From: Cupriavidus necator
GTDB lineage: Bacteria; Pseudomonadota; Gammaproteobacteria; Burkholderiales; Burkholderiaceae
DNA: 64,000 nt
Direction of reading: 5' to 3'
Assembly (NCBI RefSeq): GCF_013141915.1
Contig: NZ_SROX01000003.1
Span: forward strand, 186,001-250,000
Shown piece by piece: positions 8,792-18,287 of the stretch (position 1 is its first letter; each line of letters opens with the position of its first letter). The notes beneath the pieces were generated by a model. It was given only the letters and a program-made list of their open reading frames with translations. It was not told where the DNA came from and searched no databases. The translations under genes and the position numbers were made by a program.

Positions 8792-9139
8792 ATGTCTTCC
8801 CCGTTTGTTCAATGTGCCGCCAAGACGGCGCGCAAGTACGCCCCGTCGATGCTGGTCCTGGTCGGCATGCTGAGCGTGGCCACATCCGCCGTCGCGGCCG
8901 ACTACGGGTTCCTCGGCAACCTCGGCGAATTCATCTGCGGCATCGCCACGTTCATCAACACGAAGTACCTCTTTGTCGCCGGTCTGATCCTGATCGTCCT
9001 GGGCGCTATCGGTATCGCCAACTCCGAGTCGACCATCATGAAGTTCGTCTCGGTGATCTGTATCGGTATCGGTCTTGCCGCTGCAGCCCCGGCGATCATG
9101 AAGACGCTCGGCGTTGCTGCCCAGTGCTCCGGATTCTGA
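8792..9139 (+). CDS. virB2: VirB2/TrbC major pilin
   Basis: 115 residues. A long signal peptide (LVLVGMLSVATSAVA, cleavage before ADYG) is followed by two hydrophobic segments (YLFVAGLILIVLGAIGIA and FVSVICIGIGLAAAAPAIM) separated by a short polar turn. This is the standard VirB2 pilin layout. A strong AAGGAG precedes the ATG. It encodes the conjugative pilus subunit and sits directly upstream of virB3 and virB4 as expected. Confidence 0.92.
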   Translation: MSSPFVQCAAKTARKYAPSMLVLVGMLSVATSAVAADYGFLGNLGEFICGIATFINTKYLFVAGLILIVLGAIGIANSESTIMKFVSVICIGIGLAAAAPAIMKTLGVAAQCSGF

Positions 9140-9140
9140 T

Positions 9141-9470
9141 ATGCGCGAACACCACGTCAGCATTGGGCTATCCCGCCCTCGCCAAATCGGCGGGGCCGTG
9201 CGCGGACTGGCCATCGCCAACGGCACGGTGGTCGCTCTGCTGGTGTACGTGACGTTCCGCAGCGGCTGGAAGATCCCCGTCGCGGTGGTGCTGATGGGCA
9301 TGGCGTTTCATGCGCTCTTGCGCTGGCTCACGACCCGGGATCCATGGTGGAACCAAATTCTGAACGTCTATAACCATTACGGCGATCTGTACGAGTCCAC
9401 CCCGTGGCACGGCAAGCTGCATACCCTCTTTCGCCGTCCCTACGGCTTTGACAGCGACCTGCCATGCTGA
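9141..9470 (+). CDS. virB3: VirB3/TrbD inner-membrane protein
   Basis: 109 residues with two closely spaced hydrophobic segments (GLAIANGTVVALLVYVTF and IPVAVVLMGMAFHALLRWL) and the VirB3 C-terminal motif region (DPWWNQILNVY). The ATG at 9141 follows the virB2 TGA by one base; an upstream in-frame ATG at 9114 lies inside virB2 and is less likely. The 3' end overlaps virB4 by seven bases. VirB3 works with VirB4 in pilus biogenesis. Confidence 0.9.
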   Translation: MREHHVSIGLSRPRQIGGAVRGLAIANGTVVALLVYVTFRSGWKIPVAVVLMGMAFHALLRWLTTRDPWWNQILNVYNHYGDLYESTPWHGKLHTLFRRPYGFDSDLPC

Positions 9471-11917
9471 AGTTAAAGCGCCGTCCCCTCTATGAGTTGG
9501 TGCCGTGGCTGACATCGATTACGCCGGAACTCGTCCTCAACAAGGATGGGTCGCTACTCGCTTCCTACGCGTTTCAGGGTGTGGACGCCGACAGCCCCGA
9601 CAGCAATGACATCACGTCTGCGCGCAATCAGCTGGACCAGGCATGCCGTACGTTCGACAACCGGATTACCGCGTGGTGGAAGATCAGCCATCGGCGCGCT
9701 CGCGACTACGTTGAAGGAGAGTTCGCCTCGCAGGCCGACGAGCGTCTGGACGCCCTTAACCGGGCGCACATGACGACCGGCAAGTACTTCCACAATGCCC
9801 ACTCGCTGGCACTCGCTTACACGCCGGAGAGCGGCATCGCGAAGTTCTTCGACAAGGCCGGTTTCCACATGACGGTCGGTGGCAAGTCCATCTACGCGGC
9901 GATCTTCGAGGCGACGAAGGACACGCTCTTCGCGCGCAGCGCCTTTGCCTTTGATCTGGAGAAGATCTCGACCGATGCGCGTCGCTTCGAGTCGATGCTC
10001 GACGCCTTCACCGGCGGCGTGCCGCGTCTGCGCACGCGCCGCCTTGTCATGCAGGAAAGCTACGCCGCCCTGCACCAGGCTGCCAATCCGAGCGTTCCGC
10101 CGAGGCGCATTCGCTACCCGGTGACGCTGCTCGACACCCACCTGACCGAATCCGAAGTGACCGTCGGCGCCGAGCGCCTGTTGTTCGAGTCCGCCCATGG
10201 CAAGCGGTACGCGGCAATCGTCGCCGTTAAGGAATGGATGAGCTTTCAGGAAGCGGCACTGGACAGCCTGATGCAGCTCGACGCCGAGCTCGATGTCTGC
10301 ATCATGTATCGATTCCTCGACACGGCTCGCGCTGCGGCCTACATCGAAAAGGTGAGGCGCTTCTACAAGATGGCAGCGCTCAACATCCGCTCCATCCTGA
10401 AGCAGTACTTCGCCAAGGAAGAGGCCGAGAACGACGAGGGCCGCGAGGAACTGGCCAAGGAAGCTGGCAAAGCGCTCCAGCGGCTAACGGCCAAGAACAC
10501 GCAGCACGGCTTTGCCAACATCTCCATCATCGTCTACGGTGATTCCGAGGCGGCCGTCGAGGACTCGGTCAGCGAGGTGGTTGGGGCGCTCACCAACGCT
10601 GGCTTCGGGGCAATCCGCGAGAAAGCCAATCTGATGGCCGCCTGGAACTCTACCCTGCCCGGCCGCTGGGACAAGCAGCGCCGACTGCAGTTCGTCGAGA
10701 CGCCCGCGGTTTCCGACCTCGCCCCGGTCCGATCGGTCATGCCCGGCCCCTCGCGCAACGACTGGCTCTCGGACAAGGCAGGCAAGGAAGTGCCACCGCT
10801 GACCTGCCTGCCCACCCGCCATCGCACCGCGCAGCGTGTCGACCTGCACCAGCCCGGTGGAAATGCCCACCTGATCGTCATTGGCCCAATCGGTGCGGGT
10901 AAGTCCGTGTTCCTGAACTTCCTGGTTTCCCAGGCTGGCAGGCACGAAGCTCGCCGCATCCGATTCGACAAGGACAGATCCACTCGCATCACGGCGCTCC
11001 TGAGTGGCGGGAAGTTCATCGACATCACCGGCAAGTTCGAAGCGGCGACTCGGGTCAATCCGCTGTCGTTGTTGGCCGATCCTATGAACTTCACCTACGT
11101 CTCCGAGTGGGTGACGCTGGCCATTGAGGACGACTCCTTCACGCTTTCACCCCAGCAACGCCAGGATATCTTCGAGGCAGTGAAAATCCTTGCCGGATAT
11201 GGGCGAGAGAGCTGGACCCTGGGCCGGCTCGCAACGCTGCTGCACGACAGCTTGCGGGAACGTCTGCAAATCTGGCTGCAAGGCGGACAGTACGGGCATT
11301 TCTTCGACCATGCCGAAGACGCGTTCGAGATCAGCGACAACCTGTCCATCGAGATGGGGGATCTGTTCCTGAACTATCCGCGGGCGGGCGCGCTGTTCAT
11401 GGACTATGCGTTTTATCGCATCAGCCAGAGCCTCGGCACGCGATACACGATCATCGAGGTGGAAGAGCTGGGCTTCTTCTTCACCAACAAACGGTTCTAC
11501 GAGCGGTTCGAAATGTGGATCGTGACCATCCGCAAGCTCAATGCGGCGCTCTGGGGTGCGACGCAATCGCTCAAACAACTGGCCCGGGTTGCCGACTTCG
11601 AGATCCTGAAAGAGAACGTCGGCAACTTCATCTACCTACCGAACAGCCAGGCGAACACCAGCAAGGACCTTTACAAGGAGAAGTTCGGCCTGACCGATGA
11701 CCAGATCCAGATGGTCAACGATGCAGTACCGAATCGCGACTATCTGTGGATCACGCGCTCCCAGACCCGGATGCTGCAAAGCCCGTTCTCCGACGAGATG
11801 GTGGCGATGTTGCGCTCGGATGGTGTCGCGCAATCGATTCTTGATCGTCATTACGCGTCGGGTGCACCCGACTGGCAGCAAAGCTACGTGCGCGAAATGC
11901 TCGCGCGATCCGTCTAA
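9464..11917 (+). CDS. virB4: VirB4/TrbE transfer ATPase
   Basis: 817 residues, the usual family size. The N-terminal CagE/TrbE-type domain (LTSITPELVLNKDGSLLASY) precedes the ATPase domain. Walker A is GPIGAGKSVFLNFL near residue 474 and Walker B is YTIIEVEELGFFF near residue 660; the C-terminal RecA-like part contains ALWGATQSLKQLA and IYLPNSQANTS. VirB4 is the conserved energising ATPase at the inner-membrane base of the T4SS. Its start overlaps virB3. Confidence 0.95.
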   Translation: MLKLKRRPLYELVPWLTSITPELVLNKDGSLLASYAFQGVDADSPDSNDITSARNQLDQACRTFDNRITAWWKISHRRARDYVEGEFASQADERLDALNRAHMTTGKYFHNAHSLALAYTPESGIAKFFDKAGFHMTVGGKSIYAAIFEATKDTLFARSAFAFDLEKISTDARRFESMLDAFTGGVPRLRTRRLVMQESYAALHQAANPSVPPRRIRYPVTLLDTHLTESEVTVGAERLLFESAHGKRYAAIVAVKEWMSFQEAALDSLMQLDAELDVCIMYRFLDTARAAAYIEKVRRFYKMAALNIRSILKQYFAKEEAENDEGREELAKEAGKALQRLTAKNTQHGFANISIIVYGDSEAAVEDSVSEVVGALTNAGFGAIREKANLMAAWNSTLPGRWDKQRRLQFVETPAVSDLAPVRSVMPGPSRNDWLSDKAGKEVPPLTCLPTRHRTAQRVDLHQPGGNAHLIVIGPIGAGKSVFLNFLVSQAGRHEARRIRFDKDRSTRITALLSGGKFIDITGKFEAATRVNPLSLLADPMNFTYVSEWVTLAIEDDSFTLSPQQRQDIFEAVKILAGYGRESWTLGRLATLLHDSLRERLQIWLQGGQYGHFFDHAEDAFEISDNLSIEMGDLFLNYPRAGALFMDYAFYRISQSLGTRYTIIEVEELGFFFTNKRFYERFEMWIVTIRKLNAALWGATQSLKQLARVADFEILKENVGNFIYLPNSQANTSKDLYKEKFGLTDDQIQMVNDAVPNRDYLWITRSQTRMLQSPFSDEMVAMLRSDGVAQSILDRHYASGAPDWQQSYVREMLARSV

Positions 11918-11928
11918 GGAAAGTTCCA

Positions 11929-12666
11929 GTGAACAAGTGGTTCATCAAGGCCGCGGTCGCGGCATCCCTTCTTGTTTCGTCGGTGGCCCACGCCAGCGGG
12001 CTTCCCGTTATCGATGTGGCCAATCTGGTCCAGACGACGCGGACCGCCCTGCAATCGCTGAAAACGGAGATCTACGAGAACACAAACATTGCCTATCAAT
12101 ACCGGATGATGGCCAACCAGCTGCTGCAGGCCACCGGCATGGACCCCGTGCACCTGGCTGAACAGCTGGACGCCATCAAGGACGACATCGGCAAATACGA
12201 CGTCTACGGCGTGACGCTGAAGGATCTCTATGGCACGGTTTCCGAGAATGCCGACTACCTGAGCAAGGTTCAGAGCATGGTGGCCGCATCCGGCAAATCC
12301 AGCGGTCAGTGGCTTGAAGATCAGCGCACGCTTCTCACCAACGGCGACAAGACCGCGAAGAACCTGTTCAACCTGGGCAACAGCGTCGTCAAGAACGTGC
12401 AGACCCAGGCGAAGCGACGCCAGAAGATCCAGAAGGAAATGAAGCTGACTGGAACGGCACAAGCTGCTGCCGAAGCGACGAATGAGATGCTGGATGTCCT
12501 CGCAAACCAGAACTCCGATCTGCTGCAGATCATGAGCGCCAAGACGCAGTCAGACGCCGACAAGGATCAAAAGGCACTGGCCGTCGAGGCCGAGTCGGTA
12601 GACGTCGCGCGCCGGCTGCAGGCAGAACGCGAACAGCAACGTCAGCGCATCCTGAACCTGAAATGA
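11929..12666 (+). CDS. trbJ: TrbJ/VirB5-type minor pilus protein
   Basis: 245 residues with a cleavable signal peptide (AAVAASLLVSSVAHA) and a largely helical, Gln/Ala-rich mature chain (VIDVANLVQTTRTALQSLKT, ADKDQKALAVEAESVDVARR), the TrbJ/VirB5 pattern. It starts with GTG at 11929 preceded by AAGGAAAG. It lies between virB4 and the TrbL/VirB6 gene, the standard order. VirB5-like proteins localise at the pilus tip or base. Confidence 0.82.
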   Translation: MNKWFIKAAVAASLLVSSVAHASGLPVIDVANLVQTTRTALQSLKTEIYENTNIAYQYRMMANQLLQATGMDPVHLAEQLDAIKDDIGKYDVYGVTLKDLYGTVSENADYLSKVQSMVAASGKSSGQWLEDQRTLLTNGDKTAKNLFNLGNSVVKNVQTQAKRRQKIQKEMKLTGTAQAAAEATNEMLDVLANQNSDLLQIMSAKTQSDADKDQKALAVEAESVDVARRLQAEREQQRQRILNLK

Positions 12667-13712
12667 GCCACGCCTCGCTGATCCGACACAGCCTCTGTGC
12701 GATGCTCACCGCGCTCGTCTTCAGCTTCCTCACCCTCTTTTCCTGCGTTGCCGTCGCGCAGGAAGCGATCAGCAGTGGGGATAGCGCCACGGCTGCAAGT
12801 GCTGGCGCACCTGGTGAGGTCGGTCAAGGCATCAAGAAGGCGCTGGACAAGATGAACGGCCTGCGAAGCGGGCTCATCCAGGCTGCAGTTTGGCTCAGCG
12901 AGCGGACGCGACCTGACGCCAACAAGATCGCATTCGGACTCGGGGTAATCACCCTCGTCTTCGCCGGCCTACGATTCGCGGCAACGAGCGACGCAGTATC
13001 CGCGTGGACGGATCTCTTTGAGACCTTTCTGGTAGTTGGCATCTTCGCGTCTCTCTACGCCAGCTACACCAGCTTTGCGCCCGGGCTGTTTGTTTGGTTC
13101 AACGATCTCGCCCAAGCTATCAACGGGGGGGTAGACATCTACAACGTCCCAATCTCGTTGGCAAGGACCGGAGGTAGCTTCTACGACTCCGTGCTGAGGA
13201 CACTACTCGCGGGGTTCGCCAACCCACTCAAACTGATTGATGCCGTCGTCTCAGCGATTCTGTTCGGCTTGGCATTCATTGCGGTGCTGATTGCGGCCTT
13301 GATCTACTCGTGGTTCATTCTGGTGGGTCACCTGCAGGTAGCCGTAGGCATCGTGGTGGGCCCACTAGCCGTCGCATTTGGCATGGCGGACGTCTCCCGA
13401 AAATACTTCACAGCGTGGCTGGACTACATGGTTACAGGATCGATGTATATGGTGGTCGCCGCCATCATCTCTCAGCTGGTGAGCGCCACACTGCTCAGCA
13501 TCGTCTCAGACGTTGGCAACATCGGCACGGACACGCTTCTTGCTGCAAGCTACGCACTCAGTATTGCCATCCTATTGGGCTTTGTCGCGCTGGAGATTCC
13601 GAAGATCGCCGGATCTCTCTTCGGAACTGGTGGCGGGGTGAGTGGCACCGGTGGCATGAAGATGTTTGGGCGCGGAGCCTGGAACCTCGGCAGGAAGTTG
13701 GCAGGGAAATGA
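12663..13712 (+). CDS. trbL: TrbL/VirB6 polytopic channel protein
   Basis: 349 residues with an N-terminal signal-like segment and at least five hydrophobic helices between residues about 95 and 320 (IAFGLGVITLVFAGLRFA; LIDAVVSAILFGLAFIAVLI; YMVVAAIISQLVSATLL; ALSIAILLGFVALEI). The central VGHLQVAVGIVVGPLAVAFG motif is characteristic of TrbL/VirB6. The Gly-rich tail (FGTGGGVSGTGG) is also typical. ATGA overlap with the trbJ stop. It forms the inner-membrane translocation channel. Confidence 0.88.
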   Translation: MSHASLIRHSLCAMLTALVFSFLTLFSCVAVAQEAISSGDSATAASAGAPGEVGQGIKKALDKMNGLRSGLIQAAVWLSERTRPDANKIAFGLGVITLVFAGLRFAATSDAVSAWTDLFETFLVVGIFASLYASYTSFAPGLFVWFNDLAQAINGGVDIYNVPISLARTGGSFYDSVLRTLLAGFANPLKLIDAVVSAILFGLAFIAVLIAALIYSWFILVGHLQVAVGIVVGPLAVAFGMADVSRKYFTAWLDYMVTGSMYMVVAAIISQLVSATLLSIVSDVGNIGTDTLLAASYALSIAILLGFVALEIPKIAGSLFGTGGGVSGTGGMKMFGRGAWNLGRKLAGK

Positions 13713-14971
13713 TGACCCCTCACATTCACCTTTCCGCTTCCGATCTCCTTTCCTCCCAGGCAGACCGCGTCGCGCTCATCCGACAGTACGCCAACGAAGC
13801 GGATGGCGCGGACTTCAACAGCAAGTGGCTTGATGTGCTGGAGCGTTGTGCGACGTGGTTCTCCAGCATGCCGCTGCGCCACAACGAGCACGCCGAGGCC
13901 GGTGGTGCGTTCCGGGCAACGGTTGAGGCGGCCTACTTCGCCATGCGCCTGTCTGGCGCACAAAAGTTCGCGGCCAATCAGACGTCCGAACGGCGCAGGC
14001 AGTTGGAACCGCAATACCTGTATGCGCTGTTTCTCGCCGCCTGCTGCTCCCGCCTTGATGAGTCATGCCGACACTTCAAATTCTTTCGGGATAGGGATGG
14101 GGCGGAGTGGATCCCCGCCGTGCATGGAGCTTTCGGTCCGTGGCTAAGCGATGACACGTATCGCGTCACCCGTCGCGATGCGGTGCTCCCACTGGAGCGC
14201 ATGCGCACCGCGTTGCTGGCGCGCGAGATTCTTGGTGCGGACCGGCTCGCACAGTTCGACGGCCAGGTCCTCGCTGATCTTTTTGGCGCCATCAACCCCG
14301 AGCCTCGACCGACCGGACTCGAGACCTTGCTTCAAAAGGTTGTCCGGCAGGCCATCGACACAGTGACACAGTTCGAGATCAAAGCCCGCCGCGCCGCCTT
14401 TGCGCCCGACAGGACGCCTGCACCGAGTGTCGAAGCGCTAGCCGCCGCGGTAGATTCGACCCAGATCAAGGCACCCGCCCCACCAGCACCGGCGCAAGCC
14501 GATTCGACACCCGGCCCGGAGAACGCGAGCACCGTGGTGGTGTCGCAGATGGAGAAGGAAGCAGGCCCTGGAACTGGCGAAGCCCAGTCTCAAGCCGAGA
14601 CAGCCGAAGGCACGCAACGCGAGGTAGCGCGAAGCATCGTACAACTCGACGGCACCAAGTCGCTGCGCCCCGATCAGGCTGCCGACCCCTTCAAGGAAGC
14701 CTTGGAGGGTGCGTCCAACCTGATGCGCGAGTTCTTCAGGGCGCTAGCACAGGACGTGTCAGCGGGAAAGGTGAAAGTATCGTGGGTCGATAACAAGCTG
14801 GCAATTAGCAAGCGCATGCTCGGCAATTACGGCATCGCGTCCGAGACGCTCATCGACAACCTTCGCAAGTTCCAGCTGCTCTACAAGATCGTCGGCCAAG
14901 ACATCCTTCTGGTTGACAAGGTGGCGAACCTCATTGCGTCCCCTCCGCAATCCCCAGAGAGCAGCGAGTGA
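13709..14971 (+). CDS. TraI_2/MobH-type protein with degenerate HD motif
   Basis: 420 residues. The N-terminal part (residues 1-190) resembles the TraI_2 domain of MobH relaxases (LERCATWFSSMPLRHNEHAE, AGGAFRATVEAA). The segment that normally carries the metal-binding His-Asp dyad reads FLAACCSRLDES, so the HD pair is missing. A Pro/Ala/Thr-rich linker (residues 225-310) precedes a C-terminal winged-helix TraI_2_C-like domain (LMREFFRALAQDV, KVSWVDNKLAISKRML). The start at 13709 overlaps the TrbL stop (ATGA). It lies directly upstream of the coupling protein, the traI-traD order of SXT/IncA/C-type systems. It may be a catalytically altered relaxase or an accessory paralogue; a full-length relaxase is not in this window. 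Confidence 0.6.
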   Translation: MMTPHIHLSASDLLSSQADRVALIRQYANEADGADFNSKWLDVLERCATWFSSMPLRHNEHAEAGGAFRATVEAAYFAMRLSGAQKFAANQTSERRRQLEPQYLYALFLAACCSRLDESCRHFKFFRDRDGAEWIPAVHGAFGPWLSDDTYRVTRRDAVLPLERMRTALLAREILGADRLAQFDGQVLADLFGAINPEPRPTGLETLLQKVVRQAIDTVTQFEIKARRAAFAPDRTPAPSVEALAAAVDSTQIKAPAPPAPAQADSTPGPENASTVVVSQMEKEAGPGTGEAQSQAETAEGTQREVARSIVQLDGTKSLRPDQAADPFKEALEGASNLMREFFRALAQDVSAGKVKVSWVDNKLAISKRMLGNYGIASETLIDNLRKFQLLYKIVGQDILLVDKVANLIASPPQSPESSE

Positions 14972-16827
14972 TGCACCACTACATCAATCACTTTCGGCCC
15001 ATTTATGAATTCCGGGCCGCGATCGGGTGGCTTCTTGCCGCAGCTTTGATGTTGCTAAGCGATATGCCGAGCGCCGGGTATTTTTCCCTGTTCTGCGTTG
15101 GCATGCTGCTGTTCCGGTCTACACAGGTTTGGCGCGCGCTGAAGTTTCGGCTGGCCATCTCCACCAAGTGGCTTGCGGTCCTTCCGATCGAGGCGCTCCT
15201 CGCGCTGAGCGCTCGCATACGAAAGACCGACGATGCCATGTATCTTGGCACTGGCTTTGAGTGGACACAGAAGCATTGCCAGATCGCGCACGACATCCTT
15301 CGCATGCCGTCAAGCGATATTCCCGGCTTGCCGCGGTGGCTGCCGCAGCCTATAGTGGAGCGCGTCGAGAAACTGCTCGCGCCTGCGGGCAGCATTGCCG
15401 ACCATTCGCCCCAGGGCAAATCATGGATACACGGCATGGAGCCGAAGAAGATCCAGGTGCCCTTTCACTACAAGGCGATGCCCGGCCATACATCGGTAAG
15501 CGGGACGACCGGCTCAGGCAAGACCCGGACCTACGAGGTCATTTCGACCCAGGTCATCCACAATCCCAACGACGTTTTAATCGTCATCGACCCGAAAAAT
15601 GACGGCGAGTGGGTCGCACGTGTCAAGCGCGAGTGTGAGCGCACTGGGCGCAAATTTCTCTACTGGAAGCAGGCCGCTCCCTCGCAGTCCATCCGCCTGA
15701 ACCCGTTAGAAAATTGGTCTCAACCCTCGGAAATCCCAACTCGCATCGCCCAGCTGATGGAGGAAGGACCCTTCCGCCAGTTCGCATTCTTGTTCATCGA
15801 CCGCGCGGTAAAGGGCGAACTCTACGTCGGCGACAAGCCGAACCTGCGGTCAATCCTTCAATACGCCCAGAACGGCATTAACAATCTTCTGGATCGGGCC
15901 CTGCAGCGCTTCTTCCCTGAAGCCGGCAAGCCGGATTGGGAAGAGGAGGTGATGGGCTACATGCAACAGGCCGGCCAGCGCCCAGGCGGCACGCGCTTGG
16001 ACGGGATGGCCCGGCTCTACATCGAGCGCTTCTCCGACAAGGGGAATGGCCACGAGGCTATCGATGGCCTCATCGCCACGTTCCAGCACGATCGGGACCA
16101 CTACGGCCGCATCATCGCCTCTGCCCTGCCGTTGCTCCAGATGCTGGCCACCGGCGAGACGGGCCTCATGCTGGCGCCAAAGGCAGACGACTTCGACGAT
16201 GACCGTGAGATCTGGGACATCGATAAGGTCATCAAGCAGAAGGCGGTGCTCTATGTCGGTGCGGATTCGCTCTCCAACTCTATGGTGGCCCAGGCTGTCA
16301 TGTCGATGCTGCTAGCCGACATCGCTTCCGTCGCCGGTTCCATTTACAACTTCTACAAGAAGCCTCCAGAGATCGTCCTGATCGTCGACGAGGCAGCCGA
16401 GGCGATCAACGAGCAGATGCTGCAGATCCTGAACAAGGGCCGTGGCGCAGGCTTCAAGGCATTCGTCGCCTACCAGACACGCTCGGACTTCACCGCCAAA
16501 CTGGGAAACGTGGCGAAGATGCAGCAGGTTTTAGGCAATCTGAACAACCAGCTCGTCTTACGATTGGAAGATATCGACACGGCCGAGTGGTTCTGCGAGA
16601 AGGCTGGCACCACGGCCATCCGGAATGTCGTGGTGTCGAGCAGCACAAGCACTGGCACCGAGGCGCATGTCGGGGAGTTCAGCGGTTCCGTGTCACGTTC
16701 GACCCAGCTTGAGAAAGCGCCATTGATTCCGCATGAGTTGATCATGCAGTTGCCCAACCTGCAGTACTTCCTGCGTATCTCCGGTGGCTCCGTCTACCAG
16801 GGTCGAATTCCAATTATCCAAGGTTAA
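14971..16827 (+). CDS. traD: TraD/TraG-family type IV coupling protein
   Basis: 618 residues. Two N-terminal transmembrane helices (AIGWLLAAALMLL; FSLFCVGMLLF) precede a cytosolic ATPase domain with Walker A SGTTGSGKTRTYE near residue 178 and Walker B VLIVDEAAEAI near residue 470. The length and segment pattern fit the SXT-type TraD subfamily. The protein brings the relaxosome to the T4SS and pumps DNA. The ATG at 14971 shares its A with the upstream TGA (TGATG). Confidence 0.92.
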   Translation: MHHYINHFRPIYEFRAAIGWLLAAALMLLSDMPSAGYFSLFCVGMLLFRSTQVWRALKFRLAISTKWLAVLPIEALLALSARIRKTDDAMYLGTGFEWTQKHCQIAHDILRMPSSDIPGLPRWLPQPIVERVEKLLAPAGSIADHSPQGKSWIHGMEPKKIQVPFHYKAMPGHTSVSGTTGSGKTRTYEVISTQVIHNPNDVLIVIDPKNDGEWVARVKRECERTGRKFLYWKQAAPSQSIRLNPLENWSQPSEIPTRIAQLMEEGPFRQFAFLFIDRAVKGELYVGDKPNLRSILQYAQNGINNLLDRALQRFFPEAGKPDWEEEVMGYMQQAGQRPGGTRLDGMARLYIERFSDKGNGHEAIDGLIATFQHDRDHYGRIIASALPLLQMLATGETGLMLAPKADDFDDDREIWDIDKVIKQKAVLYVGADSLSNSMVAQAVMSMLLADIASVAGSIYNFYKKPPEIVLIVDEAAEAINEQMLQILNKGRGAGFKAFVAYQTRSDFTAKLGNVAKMQQVLGNLNNQLVLRLEDIDTAEWFCEKAGTTAIRNVVVSSSTSTGTEAHVGEFSGSVSRSTQLEKAPLIPHELIMQLPNLQYFLRISGGSVYQGRIPIIQG

Positions 16828-16834
16828 AAGGTCA

Positions 16835-17341
16835 ATGCGCACCAGCCTGTTCCGACAAATCGCCAAGGAATACAAACTCTCCGCGAAGCTCTCGCCCGTT
16901 TTCATCGTCTCGCCAGACCTGGACGACGTATGCACGCGGGTAGTCGAATACATCGGCGTGAACTTCCGCGTGCGTGAAGACCCGTTGGTCAAGGAGATGC
17001 TAACAGACGCTATCGCCGCCTGGCGCGCCGCTCGAAAGCATGGTGACGCCAACGCGGCCTTCATGAAAGGTCTGTTCGGCCGTGCCCACGATCTCTACGC
17101 CAAGCGCTACGCCGCATTCAAGGGCGAGAAGTACAACGTTTGGTATCCCTATCACGAGTCGATCCCCTCTTTCGAGCAACGCCAGCCCATCGGCTACGTC
17201 TGCCAGGTGGTAGACGAACCAGTTCCCGGGAATGTGACGCAGCGATGCGCAGCATTCCAGTTGGCCGCACGCGTGCTGACCGGGTACAGCTTTACCCGCT
17301 ACTTCGAGAACTACGATGTCGCTCGAGACTTTGCATACTAA
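16835..17341 (+). CDS. Unknown conserved-style protein downstream of traD
   Basis: 168 residues, soluble, no signal peptide or membrane segment. The N-terminus MRTSLFRQIAKEYKLSAKLS follows an AAAAGG ribosome site and begins seven bases after the traD stop, so it belongs to the transfer operon. Aromatic-rich centre (YNVWYPYHESIPSFEQRQP). I do not recognise a family. Position suggests a transfer accessory role; nothing in the sequence shows the activity. Confidence 0.6.
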   Translation: MRTSLFRQIAKEYKLSAKLSPVFIVSPDLDDVCTRVVEYIGVNFRVREDPLVKEMLTDAIAAWRAARKHGDANAAFMKGLFGRAHDLYAKRYAAFKGEKYNVWYPYHESIPSFEQRQPIGYVCQVVDEPVPGNVTQRCAAFQLAARVLTGYSFTRYFENYDVARDFAY

Positions 17342-17609
17342 GGCGAGGCAATCGCTCGCTTCGCTGCGCAAGACCCAGCCGCGGATCGCCGCACGGCTCT
17401 TTCGCGTCGACGAGGCACTCGCGTTCGAAATGCAGGCGTGGATTTCCGCAGGGAATGCGGATACCCCGATACCAAGCGCATTCCTGCTCGGCAACGCGGC
17501 CCCGTGCTTCGCGCTGATTGGCATTGCGGCGCGTAAGCCGGCATTGTTCTGGGGCGCGCTCGCTGCGATCCCTGCGCTGCCTGTTCTGCTCGCTCTGCAC
17601 TGGATCTGA
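17316..17609 (+). CDS. Small unknown membrane protein
   Basis: 97 residues. A basic N-terminal half (TKARQSLASLRKTQPRIAAR) is followed by one long or two short hydrophobic segments (APCFALIGIAA; ALFWGALAAIPALPVLLALHWI) ending at the C-terminus. It overlaps the preceding gene by 26 bases and is followed three bases after its stop by the DUF4400-like gene, so it is probably translated from the operon. No family recognised. Confidence 0.5.
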   Translation: MSLETLHTKARQSLASLRKTQPRIAARLFRVDEALAFEMQAWISAGNADTPIPSAFLLGNAAPCFALIGIAARKPALFWGALAAIPALPVLLALHWI

Positions 17610-17612
17610 GCC

Positions 17613-18230
17613 ATGGCCAACAGTCGATTCGTCTCCCATGTTCGGATGTGGATGCTAGCCGCGCCGCTGATGATATGTGCCATCGCTCCGTTCATACAGG
17701 ACGATGCCGTATTCGAAGTGAGTGAAGCGGAACAGGGTTCGGTTGAACATGTGCTCGGACAGCCCAAGGCGGACAAGGCAACGATGTTGGCTAACGACCG
17801 CTTTGATCGATGGTTTGTCCGGTCTGGTGCGTTGCGCGCATCGTTCTCCGGCTCGGATGCGAACACGGCGCTACCCGATGCCGGCGCATCCGAATTTGGG
17901 CGTGGTTGGATGCGGCACTTCTGGTTGACCATCTATCGAGCGGTCTATCGGTCGGCGGTTGCGCATTACTGGCTGTTTGGCGGCATGGTGCTGCTTGCTG
18001 CGCTGCTCAACGACGGCGCCGTGTCGAGAAGGATCCGAGCCGCCGGCGCTGGGTTCGCGAACCCGGTGACGTTCCATGTCGCCGCACATGGCTTGCTGCT
18101 GTGCTTCGGCTTCGGTGCATCCGCCCTGCTGCTTCCGATTTCCCTGCTGGCCTACTGGTGGACCTTAGGCGTCTGCCTGGTCGGCTTGCTCAGCTGGCGC
18201 CTTGCGGCGTCATTTCATGTCGGCAAGTAG
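17613..18230 (+). CDS. DUF4400-like transfer-region membrane protein
   Basis: 205 residues with an N-terminal hydrophobic helix (MWMLAAPLMICAIAPFI) and two to three further helices in the second half (HYWLFGGMVLLAALL; VAAHGLLLCFGFGASALLLPISLL split; WWTLGVCLVGLLSW). The layout and its place after traD match the DUF4400/TraJ-like proteins of SXT and IncA/C transfer regions, which are important for DNA transfer but mechanistically obscure. Family call is by context and general pattern. Confidence 0.6.
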   Translation: MANSRFVSHVRMWMLAAPLMICAIAPFIQDDAVFEVSEAEQGSVEHVLGQPKADKATMLANDRFDRWFVRSGALRASFSGSDANTALPDAGASEFGRGWMRHFWLTIYRAVYRSAVAHYWLFGGMVLLAALLNDGAVSRRIRAAGAGFANPVTFHVAAHGLLLCFGFGASALLLPISLLAYWWTLGVCLVGLLSWRLAASFHVGK

Positions 18231-18287
18231 TCGACACCATCTTTCTGAATGCCAAAGGCCAAGTGGCTGGCCATCCAAGGAGAAATT

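Noticed and set aside
13310..13708. N-terminal extension of the TraI_2-like gene
   Set aside because: It overlaps trbL in another frame and is rich in Arg/His/Trp; the start at 13709 has an ATGA overlap and a ribosome site.
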